From contig CAZWKX010000017.1 in the NCBI GenBank assembly GCA_964633975.1, forward strand, positions 1-43,189: 43,189 nucleotides of DNA, written 5' to 3'. The translations under genes were made by a program, and so were the position numbers. This document shows, in pieces, positions 22,490 through 31,230 of this stretch (within the stretch, counting starts at the first letter, position 1; each line of letters opens with the position of its first letter). The notes beneath the pieces are model-generated. The model saw only the letters and a program-made list of their open reading frames with translations. It did not search any database and was not told the origin of the DNA. The DNA comes from CAZWKX01 sp964633975 (lineage in GTDB: Bacteria > Actinomycetota > Acidimicrobiia > Spongiisociales > UBA11373).

Positions 22490-24946
22490 CTAGGTAGGTT
22501 CCTCGTATACGCCGTAGCGCACGACGATGGTCGTGTCCTTGGTGATGTCGCGTCCCGCCCGCGGTGTGGTGGACACCACCTGGTTGTCTTGGGCCGGATC
22601 GGTGACCGTCCGGGGCTGGAGGGTCCAGGAGAACTCGATGCCGGTCTCATTGCGGAGGTTCTGGAGCGCGGTGACGGCGGCCGCACTGTCCAGGCCGACG
22701 AGGTCGGGCATCGCGGTTGTGGGTGACAGCCCGTTCGAGACCTCGATGGTCATCGCGGTGCCCTGTCTGAGCTTCTGCGGCGACTCGGGATCCTGTCCGA
22801 CGACATCGTCCCTCGGCTCATCGGAGTTCACGTACTCGATGTCGAAGAGGAAGCCGGCCTTGTAGATCTCCTCGGTGGCGTCCTCGAGTTCCATGCCTAT
22901 CACGTCGGGAACCTCTTCTGAGGGGGTCTGGTAGTAGAGCGATACTCCGTCCGGGTCGGGGGGGAAGTCGGCCACGGGCAGATCCTCGGTGACGATGTTC
23001 ATGAAGTCGCGCCATATGGGCGCGGCCACGCTCCCGCCCCAGGCCAAGTCCTGGTAGACGCCGTTGATCACGAGATTGCGCATTTCCACTTGACTGTCGG
23101 GGAAACCGACCCAGACCGAGGTCGTGTACTGGGGAATGAAACCGATGTACCAGACGTCGGTGTGGTTTTCGTGTGTTCCCGTCTTGCCCGCCTGAGGCCG
23201 TCCGATCCAGGCTGAGGTCCCGGTGCCGCTGGTCACCACCTTCTCCATGGTGTTGACCACCGCGGCGCTGAGAGCAGGGTCGAGCACCTGGGTGTGCTGC
23301 GTCTGGTGCTGGTAGATCACGTTGCCGTCGGCGTCCTCGATGCGCTCGATGAGGTAGTTGTCGACCCTTTCGCCGTAGTTGGCCAGTGTCGAGAACGCCG
23401 AAGCCATCTCGAGTGGCGTCACCGCCTGGGCCCCGAGCACGATCGCAGGAACGGCGCCCAGCGGCGACTGAATGCCCATCCGATGAGCGACTTCGACGAT
23501 GTTCTCCGGTCCCACTGCCAGCGAGAGCTGGCAGAACACGACGTTGGTCGAGGCGATGAGCGCTCTCTCAAGGGTGCGGATGCTGCCGTCGGCGAGGCCG
23601 CCCCTGCAATCCCAGTCCGGCGAGCCGGGGATCTCGAGCTCCTGCGGCGACTCGTCCCACCACCATGAGTTGAGGGTGATGCCTTGCTCCAGGGCGGCGA
23701 CAAGGCCGAACACCTTGAAGGCCGAGCCCGGGTTGCGGCGACCCTTGGTGGCAATGTCGTAGGTGCGCTGGCCGGCTTCGATGTCCTCACCGAACTTGAG
23801 CCCCGAAGCCATGACGACGGTGCCGCCTGTCTCGTTGTCGACCATGGCGATGGCGCCGGTGGGGCCGCCCTCACCCGGTGGGAACCAAGATTGGAGCAGT
23901 GCCTGGGCTTGCACCTGCAGCGAGTAGTCGACGGTGGTGTAGATCCTGAGACCGCCGCCGCCCTCACACTCCGTGTCTTCGGCCGGGCATCCGAACAGGG
24001 ACCGTTTGCGCTCCAGGTAGGAGTCCCCGAGGCCGTACTGGGGGTCGTTGAGCACCTCGTCCTTGGCCGCGATCAGCACGAGCGGGGCCAGCTGCTCGAA
24101 CTCTCGGTGCGGGACGGTCTCCAGCGGCTCGCGCTTGGCCGCCTCGCCTTCCTCGGTGGTGATGAACTCCTCCTGGACCATCTCGTCGATGACCCGGTTG
24201 CGGGCGCGAATGGAAATGTCGCTGTCGCTGCGCAGGCTGTACAGGGTGGGGTTGCGGATGGGTACGGCCAAGGCCGCCGCCTCGGCGATGGTCAGCTCGT
24301 CCAGGTCTTTGCCGAAGTACTCCTGGGCGGCCGCTTTCACCCCGTAGGCGTTGGCCCCGAAGTACACCGAGTTCAGGTAGTACTCCAGGATCTGCTCCTT
24401 CGAGTACCGATTCTCCAGCGCCACGGCGTAGACGGCTTCGTGAACCTTGCGCATCAGTGTGGGTTCGCTGCCCACGAAGTTCTGCTTCACCACCTGTTGG
24501 GTGATCGTCGAACCGCCCTGGGTGGCGGCGCCACCTTGGACGTTGGAGGCGAGCGCCCGCACGATGGCGTAGAAGTCGTAACCCGGGTGCTGCCAGTACT
24601 CGGCGTCCTCGGCGGCGAGCACGGCGTTGATCACCAGCTCGGGGATTTCATCGAATAGCACCGGCTGGCTGTTGCGTTCGGTCAGCTCGCCCAGGAGCAC
24701 CCCGTCGGCGGTGTAGACCTCCGAGAGCCTGGACAGGTCGGGCAGGGCCAGCGCGGAAGAATCCGTGTCCGGGAGCCAATAGGCCTCCAGATCTTGAACG
24801 GTGCCGTATGCCGTGTTGGCCCCCAGGTAGGCGAAGAGGCCGAACCACGACGACGAGATGATGACCAGGGCGACGAGAATGGCGAACGAGATAAAGCGCC
24901 GGCCCCGGCGCTCCTGTCTCTCGGCCCTGTGAATGGAGACATCCAT
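22490..24946 (-). CDS. Bifunctional penicillin-binding protein (GT51 and transpeptidase) with PASTA domains
   Basis: This class A PBP polymerises and crosslinks peptidoglycan outside the membrane. In 818 residues it has a short cytosolic N-terminus, one membrane helix (about 20-45), a GT51 glycosyltransferase with catalytic Glu113 in EDAEYWQHPG and GGSTITQQ, and a transpeptidase domain with Ser408-x-x-Lys411 (SAFK), Ser466-Thr-Asn468 and Lys588-Thr-Gly. The C-terminus carries two PASTA domains (about 675-745 and 750-815), which in related proteins bind muropeptides or beta-lactams. The arrangement resembles actinobacterial PonA-type enzymes. All catalytic residues are present. It is transcribed divergently from the mutase gene with a 75-nt gap. 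Confidence 0.95.
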   Translation of the reverse strand: MDVSIHRAERQERRGRRFISFAILVALVIISSSWFGLFAYLGANTAYGTVQDLEAYWLPDTDSSALALPDLSRLSEVYTADGVLLGELTERNSQPVLFDEIPELVINAVLAAEDAEYWQHPGYDFYAIVRALASNVQGGAATQGGSTITQQVVKQNFVGSEPTLMRKVHEAVYAVALENRYSKEQILEYYLNSVYFGANAYGVKAAAQEYFGKDLDELTIAEAAALAVPIRNPTLYSLRSDSDISIRARNRVIDEMVQEEFITTEEGEAAKREPLETVPHREFEQLAPLVLIAAKDEVLNDPQYGLGDSYLERKRSLFGCPAEDTECEGGGGLRIYTTVDYSLQVQAQALLQSWFPPGEGGPTGAIAMVDNETGGTVVMASGLKFGEDIEAGQRTYDIATKGRRNPGSAFKVFGLVAALEQGITLNSWWWDESPQELEIPGSPDWDCRGGLADGSIRTLERALIASTNVVFCQLSLAVGPENIVEVAHRMGIQSPLGAVPAIVLGAQAVTPLEMASAFSTLANYGERVDNYLIERIEDADGNVIYQHQTQHTQVLDPALSAAVVNTMEKVVTSGTGTSAWIGRPQAGKTGTHENHTDVWYIGFIPQYTTSVWVGFPDSQVEMRNLVINGVYQDLAWGGSVAAPIWRDFMNIVTEDLPVADFPPDPDGVSLYYQTPSEEVPDVIGMELEDATEEIYKAGFLFDIEYVNSDEPRDDVVGQDPESPQKLRQGTAMTIEVSNGLSPTTAMPDLVGLDSAAAVTALQNLRNETGIEFSWTLQPRTVTDPAQDNQVVSTTPRAGRDITKDTTIVVRYGVYEEPT

Positions 24947-25021
24947 AGACCGCTACCTGGTTCGACGTCCGGGGAGGCCGCCCGGTTCCCCGGGTAGCAT
25001 GCGGCCTTCGACAGTGTACTG

Positions 25022-26614
25022 ATGCACCAAGATTCCGATGTTCCTCGCCGCACTTCCAGCGGCATCGAGATCGACGTCGCGTACGGTCCGGATCGCCTCG
25101 GTGGCTGGCGTTACGAGGTGGCTCTCGGCGATCCCGGCGAGTACCCCTTCACGCGGGGTCCGCACCAGACCATGTACCGGGGCCGGCTCTGGACCATACG
25201 CCAGTACGCAGGTTTCGGCAGCGCCGAGGCGACGAATGAGCGTTTTTGCGCCCTTCTGGAGGCGGGGCAGACCGGTCTCTCCGTGGCGTTCGACCTTCCC
25301 ACCCAGATGGGCCTCGATTCCGACGATTCCCTTGCCGCCGGTGAAGTGGGCAAGGTAGGGGTGGCCGTGGATTCGGTGGGCGACATGAAGCGGCTCTTCG
25401 AGGGCATACCACTCGGAGAGGTCTCGACCTCGATGACCGCGAATGCCACCGCGGCCCTGCTGCTGCTCTGTTATCAGATCGTTGCAGAGGGGCAGGGGGT
25501 GCCGCCGGATCGCATCAGGGGCACGGTGCAGAACGACATCCTCAAGGAGTATGCGGCGCGGGGTGCCTACATCTACCCGCCGCGCCCGTCGATGCGGCTC
25601 GTCACCGATCTGATCGCCTATTGCGGGGCCGAGCTTCCTTCCTGGAACACCGTCTCGATCAGCGGATACCACATCAGAGAGGCGGGGGCGACGGCCGCCC
25701 AGGAGATCGCCTTCACTTTGGCCAACGGCCTTGCCTACGTAGAGGCGGTACGGGACGCGGGCCTGTCCGTGGACGACGTCGCGGCCCGGATCTCCTTCTT
25801 CTGGAACAGCCATCGCAACTTCTTCGAGGAGATCGCCAAGTTCCGGGCGGCTCGGCGCATGTGGGCGAGGCTCATGCGGGAGCGAGTCGGCGCCTTGGAC
25901 CAGGCTTCCTGGCGTATGCGCTTCCACACCCAGACGGCGGGGAGCACGCTCACCGCCCAGCAGCCGGAAATGAACGTGGTCCGCACCACATTGCAGGCGC
26001 TCTCAGCAGTGCTCGGAGGGACGCAGTCACTGCACGCCAACTCGTACGACGAGGCGGTTGGTCTTCCCACGGAGGAGGCGGCGACCCTGGCTCTGCGCAC
26101 CCAGCAGGTCATCGCCCACGAGACCGGGATCCCCGACACGGTTGATCCTCTTGCCGGCTCCTACTACGTGGAATGGCTCACTGATCGGGTCGAGGCCGAA
26201 GCCATGCGAATCCTTGCCGAGATCGACGCCGCCGGCGGCGCCGTCGCCGCGGTCGAGGGAGGGCTCGTCCAGCACTCGATCGAGGACGCCGCCTACCGAC
26301 AGGCGCAGGAGATCGAGAGGGGGGAGGCGGTGGTGGTTGGGGTGAACTGCTTCGTGGAAGACGAAGAGAGCGAGATCCCAGGGCTCGCCGCCGATCCCGA
26401 AGTCGAACGCCGGCAGATCGAGCGTCTCGTCCAGCTGCGAGCCCGGCGGGACGGGGCCGCAGTCGAGTCCGCTCTCGGTGAGGTGCGCCGGGCGGCGGCC
26501 GGTACCGAGAACCTGCTGTACCCGATGAAGGCGGCCCTGGGGCGCGGGGCCACCCTCGGCGAGGTCTCCGACGTTCTCGTGGGCGTGTTTGGGCGCTACC
26601 GTCCCTTGACATGA
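25022..26614 (+). CDS. Methylmalonyl-CoA mutase family large subunit without B12 domain
   Basis: The 530-residue enzyme is a complete TIM-barrel large subunit of adenosylcobalamin-dependent acyl-CoA mutases. The family tunnel motif WTIRQYAG ends at Tyr62, which aligns with TyrA89 of Propionibacterium methylmalonyl-CoA mutase, and Arg180 (EYAARGAY) aligns with ArgA207, the carboxylate-binding residue; isobutyryl-CoA mutases have Phe and Gln there. This favours methylmalonyl-CoA as substrate, subject to a real alignment. SISGYH, GGTQSLHAN and DPLAGSYY follow. The C-terminal B12-binding domain is absent and no separate B12 subunit is in the window. The ATG at 25022 has no Shine-Dalgarno. The stop overlaps the next start (ATGA). 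Confidence 0.92.
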   Translation: MHQDSDVPRRTSSGIEIDVAYGPDRLGGWRYEVALGDPGEYPFTRGPHQTMYRGRLWTIRQYAGFGSAEATNERFCALLEAGQTGLSVAFDLPTQMGLDSDDSLAAGEVGKVGVAVDSVGDMKRLFEGIPLGEVSTSMTANATAALLLLCYQIVAEGQGVPPDRIRGTVQNDILKEYAARGAYIYPPRPSMRLVTDLIAYCGAELPSWNTVSISGYHIREAGATAAQEIAFTLANGLAYVEAVRDAGLSVDDVAARISFFWNSHRNFFEEIAKFRAARRMWARLMRERVGALDQASWRMRFHTQTAGSTLTAQQPEMNVVRTTLQALSAVLGGTQSLHANSYDEAVGLPTEEAATLALRTQQVIAHETGIPDTVDPLAGSYYVEWLTDRVEAEAMRILAEIDAAGGAVAAVEGGLVQHSIEDAAYRQAQEIERGEAVVVGVNCFVEDEESEIPGLAADPEVERRQIERLVQLRARRDGAAVESALGEVRRAAAGTENLLYPMKAALGRGATLGEVSDVLVGVFGRYRPLT

Positions 26615-27969
26615 GCACGGAGCGTTACTTCGTCGTCATCGGCGGAGGGCCGGCGGGCAACACGGCGGCCGCCATCGCCGCCGCCGAGGGCGCCAAGGTC
26701 ACCTTGGTGGAGAACGACGTCGTGGGCGGCGCCGCCCACCTGTTCGACTGCATTCCCTCCAAAGCTTTCGTTGCCAGCTCGATGCGCCTGGCCAGTGTGC
26801 GTGCCAGCGGGCACCTGGGCTTTGCCGATCTGGGTGACCTGAACGTCGACATGGCCCGGCTCGCCGAGCGCCGCGAGTCCATCGCCACCCGTCTGATCGC
26901 CGCTCTGACCGGGCTGCTGGAATCACGGGGAGTGGAGATCGTGCGGGGCCGGGGGCGACTCACCGGGCCCGGCACCGCAGTTGCCGAGACGGCGGACGGC
27001 GGCGTCGAGTTACCTTTCGACGTTGCGCTTCTTGCCACCGGTTCGGTGCCCAAGGTCCCCGGGTGGGCGGAGGTCGACGGCGAGCGGGTGCTGACTACCA
27101 GGCATGCTTACCGGCTGCCCCGGCTTCCCGAGCACCTGGTGGTGATCGGGTCGGGCGCCAGCGGCGTCGAGCTGACTCACATCTTCTCGAGCCTGGGGTC
27201 CCGAGTCACCCTGCTGGTGAGCCGCCAGCAGGTGCTCTCGCGTCGCGACCCGGAGGCTGCCGCGGTGCTGGAGGAGGAGTTGCTGGCACGCGGGGTGGTG
27301 CTGCTCAAAGGCGCTCGTGCCGACGCGGCGCGCCCCGAGGGCGACGGCGCCGTGGTCCATATAGAAGATGGCCGGGTGGTGCGCGGCTCGCATGCGCTGC
27401 TGGCCGTGGGCCTGGCGCCGAACACGACCGATCTGGGCCTCGATGCGGCCGGCGTGGACACGGACGGCGCCTATGTCCCCGTCGACGAGTATCAGCGCAC
27501 CAGTGTGCCCACGATCTACGCCGCCGGCGACGTCACCGGTCGGCTGCCGCTCTCGTCTGTGGCGATGGCGCAGGGCCGGGTGGCGGGCCGTCATGTCGTC
27601 GGGCTCCCGGTGGAGCCGGTGGATCTGCGGCAGGCGGCTCAGGCCATCTTCACGGAGCCCGAGATCGCCTCGGTCGGACTGGAGGAGGCCGGCGCCGCTG
27701 CGGAGGGCCGCAAGGTCCGGGTCACCAAGGCGTCGTTCTCCACCAATCCCTGCTCGCTCATCCAGGCCAGCCCGCGCGGCTTTGTGAAGGTGATCAGTGA
27801 CCCCGCCACCCACGTGGTGCTCGGCGGCACCATCGTGGGTCACCACGCCAGTGAACTGATCGGGATGCTGGCGCTGGCGGTTCAGGGGGGCCTGCGCACC
27901 GATGTGCTGCTGAGCACCCTCATGGTGCACCCCTCCCTGGCGGAGAGTGTGGCGGAGGCCGCCGACTAG
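26611..27969 (+). CDS. Lpd-like flavoprotein oxidoreductase lacking one redox cysteine
   Basis: The 452-residue protein has the pyridine-nucleotide disulfide oxidoreductase fold: GGGPAG (11-16) for FAD, GSGASG for NAD(P)H, YAAGD for FAD and a dimerisation domain. The active-site segment reads GGAAHLFDC, so Ala42 replaces the first cysteine and only Cys47 remains; a normal lipoamide dehydrogenase reaction is not expected. The C-terminal HPSLAE keeps His440 and Glu445. The same GGAA-x4-DC pattern occurs in mycobacterial LpdA (Rv3303c), described as a quinone reductase, so an NAD(P)H:quinone or related reductase is the best guess. It is translationally coupled to the mutase upstream. Its stop overlaps that of cpgS on the other strand. 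Confidence 0.85.
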   Translation: MSTERYFVVIGGGPAGNTAAAIAAAEGAKVTLVENDVVGGAAHLFDCIPSKAFVASSMRLASVRASGHLGFADLGDLNVDMARLAERRESIATRLIAALTGLLESRGVEIVRGRGRLTGPGTAVAETADGGVELPFDVALLATGSVPKVPGWAEVDGERVLTTRHAYRLPRLPEHLVVIGSGASGVELTHIFSSLGSRVTLLVSRQQVLSRRDPEAAAVLEEELLARGVVLLKGARADAARPEGDGAVVHIEDGRVVRGSHALLAVGLAPNTTDLGLDAAGVDTDGAYVPVDEYQRTSVPTIYAAGDVTGRLPLSSVAMAQGRVAGRHVVGLPVEPVDLRQAAQAIFTEPEIASVGLEEAGAAAEGRKVRVTKASFSTNPCSLIQASPRGFVKVISDPATHVVLGGTIVGHHASELIGMLALAVQGGLRTDVLLSTLMVHPSLAESVAEAAD

Positions 27970-29318
27970 CTGCTCGCCCGACCCGGCGGATCCAGCTCGA
28001 TCAGCCTGGTGAGGATCTCAGCCAGGTTGGGGCTGCCGATCTCCTCCAGGTCGTAGTGCACCCTCGTATGAGGCTTGTCGATCCTCACCACCCGGGCGAG
28101 GTCTATGGGCGTCCCGACCACCACCGCGTCGGCGTCGGCGGCGGCGATGGTCTGTTCCAGGTCGCTGAGCTGGTCGTTGCTGTATCCCATTGCCGGCAGC
28201 ACGGGGCCAACGGAGGGATAGGCGGCGAAGGTGTCGGCGATGGTTCCCACGGCGAATGGCCTGGGGTCCACCAGGCCGGCCGCGCCGGACATGCGGGCGG
28301 CGACGACGCCGGCGCCGGTCTCCATCCCACCGTGGGTGAGGGTGGGGCCGTCTTCGACCACCAGAACCCGCTTGCCGGCGACCATGCCGGGATCGTCGAT
28401 ACGCACCGTGGAGGCAGCTTCGACGACGAGGGCCTTCGGGTTGAGCCGGGCCACGTTCGCTCGCACCTCGGCGATGCCCTCGGGAGGGGCACTGTCGACC
28501 TTGTTGATCACCACGACATCGGCCGTTCGCAGGTTCACCTCGCCCGGGTAGTAGCGCAGCTCGTGGCCGGCTCGGTGGGGGTCGGTGACGGTGATCTGCA
28601 GGTCGGGCGCAAGGAACGAGAAGTCGTTGTTACCCCCGTCCCACACGATGACGTCGCAGCCGGCCGGGTCCACCTCTGCGTTGCGCAGAATCATCTCGTA
28701 GTCGACGCCGGCATAGACCACGTTGCCCCGGACCAGGTGAGGCTCGTACTCTTCCATCTCCTCGATGGTGCAGTGGTACCGGTCGAGATCCGCCAGCTCG
28801 GCGAATCGCTGCACCCGTTGTGCGGCCAGATCCCCGTACGGCATGGGATGACGTATGGCGACGACGGCGAGCCCACGTTTCATCAGGATCTCGATGACCC
28901 GGCGCGAGGTCTGGCTCTTGCCGCTTCCGGTGCGCACGGCGCACACCGCGACAACCGGCTTGCTGCTCTTGAGCTGAGTGTCGGCGGGCCCGAGGAGTGT
29001 GAAGGAGGCACCGGCCGCCTGGACGATGGCCGCGACGCCCATCACATGGTCGTAGGAGACATCGCTGTAGGAGAAGGCGCACTCGTCGACTCCGAGTTGC
29101 TCGATGAGGCTGGGCAGATCGTGTTGGGAGAGGATGGGGATCCCGTCTGGGTAGCGCTCACCGGCCAGCTCCGGCGGGTAACACCTTCCCTGGATCTCGG
29201 GGATCTGCGTCGCCGTGAAGGCAACGACCTCGTATCCGGTGTCGTCCCGGTAGCGGGTATTGAAATTGTGGAAGTCCCGTCCGGCGGCGCCGATGATGAT
29301 CAGCTTCCGCGGTGTCAT
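27966..29318 (-). CDS. Cyclic 2,3-diphosphoglycerate synthetase homologue
   Basis: In Methanothermus this GTPase-like enzyme forms cyclic 2,3-diphosphoglycerate, a thermoprotectant. The 450-residue product matches the family throughout: N-terminal Rossmann-like MTPRKLIIIGAAGRDFHNFN, a P-loop at VRTGSGKSQTS, the WDGGNNDFSF segment and NKVDSA. Start ATG 29318 is preceded by GAGAGGTGAGG; a further 26 upstream codons are open but unsupported. Length is near that of the archaeal enzyme. Bacterial homologues are common but their product is not established, so the name should be taken as a family name. The 199-nt region upstream of it, before cydC, has no gene. Confidence 0.82.
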   Translation of the reverse strand: MTPRKLIIIGAAGRDFHNFNTRYRDDTGYEVVAFTATQIPEIQGRCYPPELAGERYPDGIPILSQHDLPSLIEQLGVDECAFSYSDVSYDHVMGVAAIVQAAGASFTLLGPADTQLKSSKPVVAVCAVRTGSGKSQTSRRVIEILMKRGLAVVAIRHPMPYGDLAAQRVQRFAELADLDRYHCTIEEMEEYEPHLVRGNVVYAGVDYEMILRNAEVDPAGCDVIVWDGGNNDFSFLAPDLQITVTDPHRAGHELRYYPGEVNLRTADVVVINKVDSAPPEGIAEVRANVARLNPKALVVEAASTVRIDDPGMVAGKRVLVVEDGPTLTHGGMETGAGVVAARMSGAAGLVDPRPFAVGTIADTFAAYPSVGPVLPAMGYSNDQLSDLEQTIAAADADAVVVGTPIDLARVVRIDKPHTRVHYDLEEIGSPNLAEILTRLIELDPPGRASS

Positions 29319-29517
29319 CCTCACCTCTCTCCTGGCCGGTGCCCACGGTGCGGGCCGAGATGGGCAGGCTCGGCGTCGAATGCCCTCTCTTTCCACGGCA
29401 TCGGCCCGGGAGCCTATGTCCGTAGGAGGAGTGGCAACCGCCGTACGCTACCGCCTCGGCCGGCCCTAGATGTCCTTCTTTCGGAGGCCGTCGGCGGCGG
29501 GGTGAGAGCCTTCCGTG

Positions 29518-31230
29518 TCAGCCGTCGCCGTGGCGGGCGTCTTGGAAGGCGGCGTACCTGGGCCCACGTTCGAGGAGCTCGGCGTGGGTGCCGCGTTCGA
29601 CGACGCGGCCGTCTTCCAGCACCAGGATCTCGTCCATTCGTTCCAAGCCCGCAGGGCTGTGAGTGATCAGGAGCACAGAGCGAGGGCCGGCCGCATCGAG
29701 CACGTTCTCCATGACGGCCGCGGCCGTGGTGGTGTCGAGCCCGGCCGTGGGCTCGTCCAGCACGAGGACGGTGAACTCGGCGAGCAGGGCCCGGGCCAGC
29801 GCGATACGGCGCCTCTCTCCACCGGATACCCGACCGGTGGTCACCGGCGTGTCGAGGCCCGCGGGCAGCGACTCCACCCAAGAGGTGAGGCAGGTCGCGG
29901 CGAGGACGGCCTCGATGTCGGAGGCTGCGGCGTCGGGGCGGCCCAGGCGGATGTTGGATCCCAGGGTGCCCGGAAGCAGGTACGCCTCCTCGCCGGCCAG
30001 GCCGACGATCCTGCGCACGTCTTCGGGCCGGAGGCGTCTGGCGTCGACGCCGCCGATTCGGTAGCTGCCGCCGTCGATTTCACGCAGGCGAAGAAGCGCC
30101 TGCGCCACGGTCGACTTGCCCGCACCGCTCTCACCGACGAGGGCTACTCGGGATCCGGGCCGGAGATCGAGGTCCACGTCATAGAGAGCCCATGGCCCCG
30201 AGGCGAAGTGCCGCAGCCGAACACTTTCGAGCCGCACGGTCGGATCGCTCGGAAGGGGCAGGGGCCGGTCGGGTGAGGCGACGGGTGCCGGCGCCTGCTC
30301 GAGGTCACGGAATCGGCGGGCCGCGTCGATGCCCGATTCGAGGCCGGAGAGACCCGAGGGGAGAAGAGCCACCGGCTCGAAGGCGGCGAGCACCAGCATG
30401 GCGAGCGCCCCGAGGAGTACGGGATCCATGGCGCCGCCGGAGGCCGCTTCGATCCCAAGGCGCAGAATGAGCCAGACCGTGACGCCCGTTCCCAGAGCGA
30501 CGAGGCTCGATCCCAAGCCGGTCACCCAGGCCGACCGCCGGAAGAGGCCGGTGAGACGTGAATCCGCGTCGTCGGCCGCGGCGAGCAGTGCCTCCGCGCG
30601 GCCGAAGACCATGGCTTCCCGTGCCCCTTCCACGATGTCCAGCACGGCTACGGCGAGTTCGGAGCGCACCGGGGCGAGAAGCCGGCCGTAGGCCGCCGCC
30701 GCCGCGATGGTGAGGGCGCCGGCGGCGGTGGTGGTCACGACGGCGGCCACGACGAAGACGGCGCCGGCGTCGCGGAGCACGGCGGTGGCCGTGGCGGCTG
30801 CGGCTGCAACAGTCAGGGTGGTCACCGGCACCGGCAGCACGGCGCGGATGAGCGCGGACTGGAGCTCCTCGAGATCGTCGGCAACCCGGCTGAGAAGGTC
30901 TCCGGCTCTCTCGTCGGCGAGCCCGGCCGGCGAGAGACGCTCGGTGGCTGCATAGGCGCGGGTCCGGAGACGGGCGACGAGGTGCAGAGCGGCGTCATGG
31001 GACGACAGGCGCTCCAGGTAGCGCAGCGCCGCCCGGGAGATGCCGAAGAACCGCACCCCGACGATGGCCACGGTCAGCTCGAGGATCGGTGGACGCAGGT
31101 CGGCCCGCACGATCAGGTAGGCGCCGGTTGCGAGTAGGCCGGCTCCGGCGGCCACCGTGCCCGCCCCAGAAAGGACGGCAATGGCGAGGCGGCCCCGCAC
31201 TCCACGCAGCAGCGAGAGGAAGCCAATCAC
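29518..31230 (-). CDS. cydC: CydC-like subunit of the cytochrome bd-associated ABC exporter
   Basis: Half of a heterodimeric ABC transporter that in E. coli exports glutathione/cysteine to the periplasm and is needed for cytochrome bd assembly. The 570-residue protein has about six membrane helices in the first 290 residues, then an ATPase domain with Walker A GESGAGKST, signature VSGGERRRIALARAL and Walker B VLVLDEPTAGLD. GTG 31230 overlaps the cydD stop (GTGA). It is the last gene of the cydABDC operon; glutathione is not normally made by actinobacteria, so the physiological substrate may be another thiol or a haem-related compound. Confidence 0.88.
   Translation of the reverse strand: MIGFLSLLRGVRGRLAIAVLSGAGTVAAGAGLLATGAYLIVRADLRPPILELTVAIVGVRFFGISRAALRYLERLSSHDAALHLVARLRTRAYAATERLSPAGLADERAGDLLSRVADDLEELQSALIRAVLPVPVTTLTVAAAAATATAVLRDAGAVFVVAAVVTTTAAGALTIAAAAAYGRLLAPVRSELAVAVLDIVEGAREAMVFGRAEALLAAADDADSRLTGLFRRSAWVTGLGSSLVALGTGVTVWLILRLGIEAASGGAMDPVLLGALAMLVLAAFEPVALLPSGLSGLESGIDAARRFRDLEQAPAPVASPDRPLPLPSDPTVRLESVRLRHFASGPWALYDVDLDLRPGSRVALVGESGAGKSTVAQALLRLREIDGGSYRIGGVDARRLRPEDVRRIVGLAGEEAYLLPGTLGSNIRLGRPDAAASDIEAVLAATCLTSWVESLPAGLDTPVTTGRVSGGERRRIALARALLAEFTVLVLDEPTAGLDTTTAAAVMENVLDAAGPRSVLLITHSPAGLERMDEILVLEDGRVVERGTHAELLERGPRYAAFQDARHGDG

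Noticed and set aside
28056..29666. 536-codon plus-strand frame opposite cpgS
   Set aside because: Its His/Val/Gly-rich translation has no motif, while the minus strand encodes a full-length CpgS homologue with a good ribosome-binding site.
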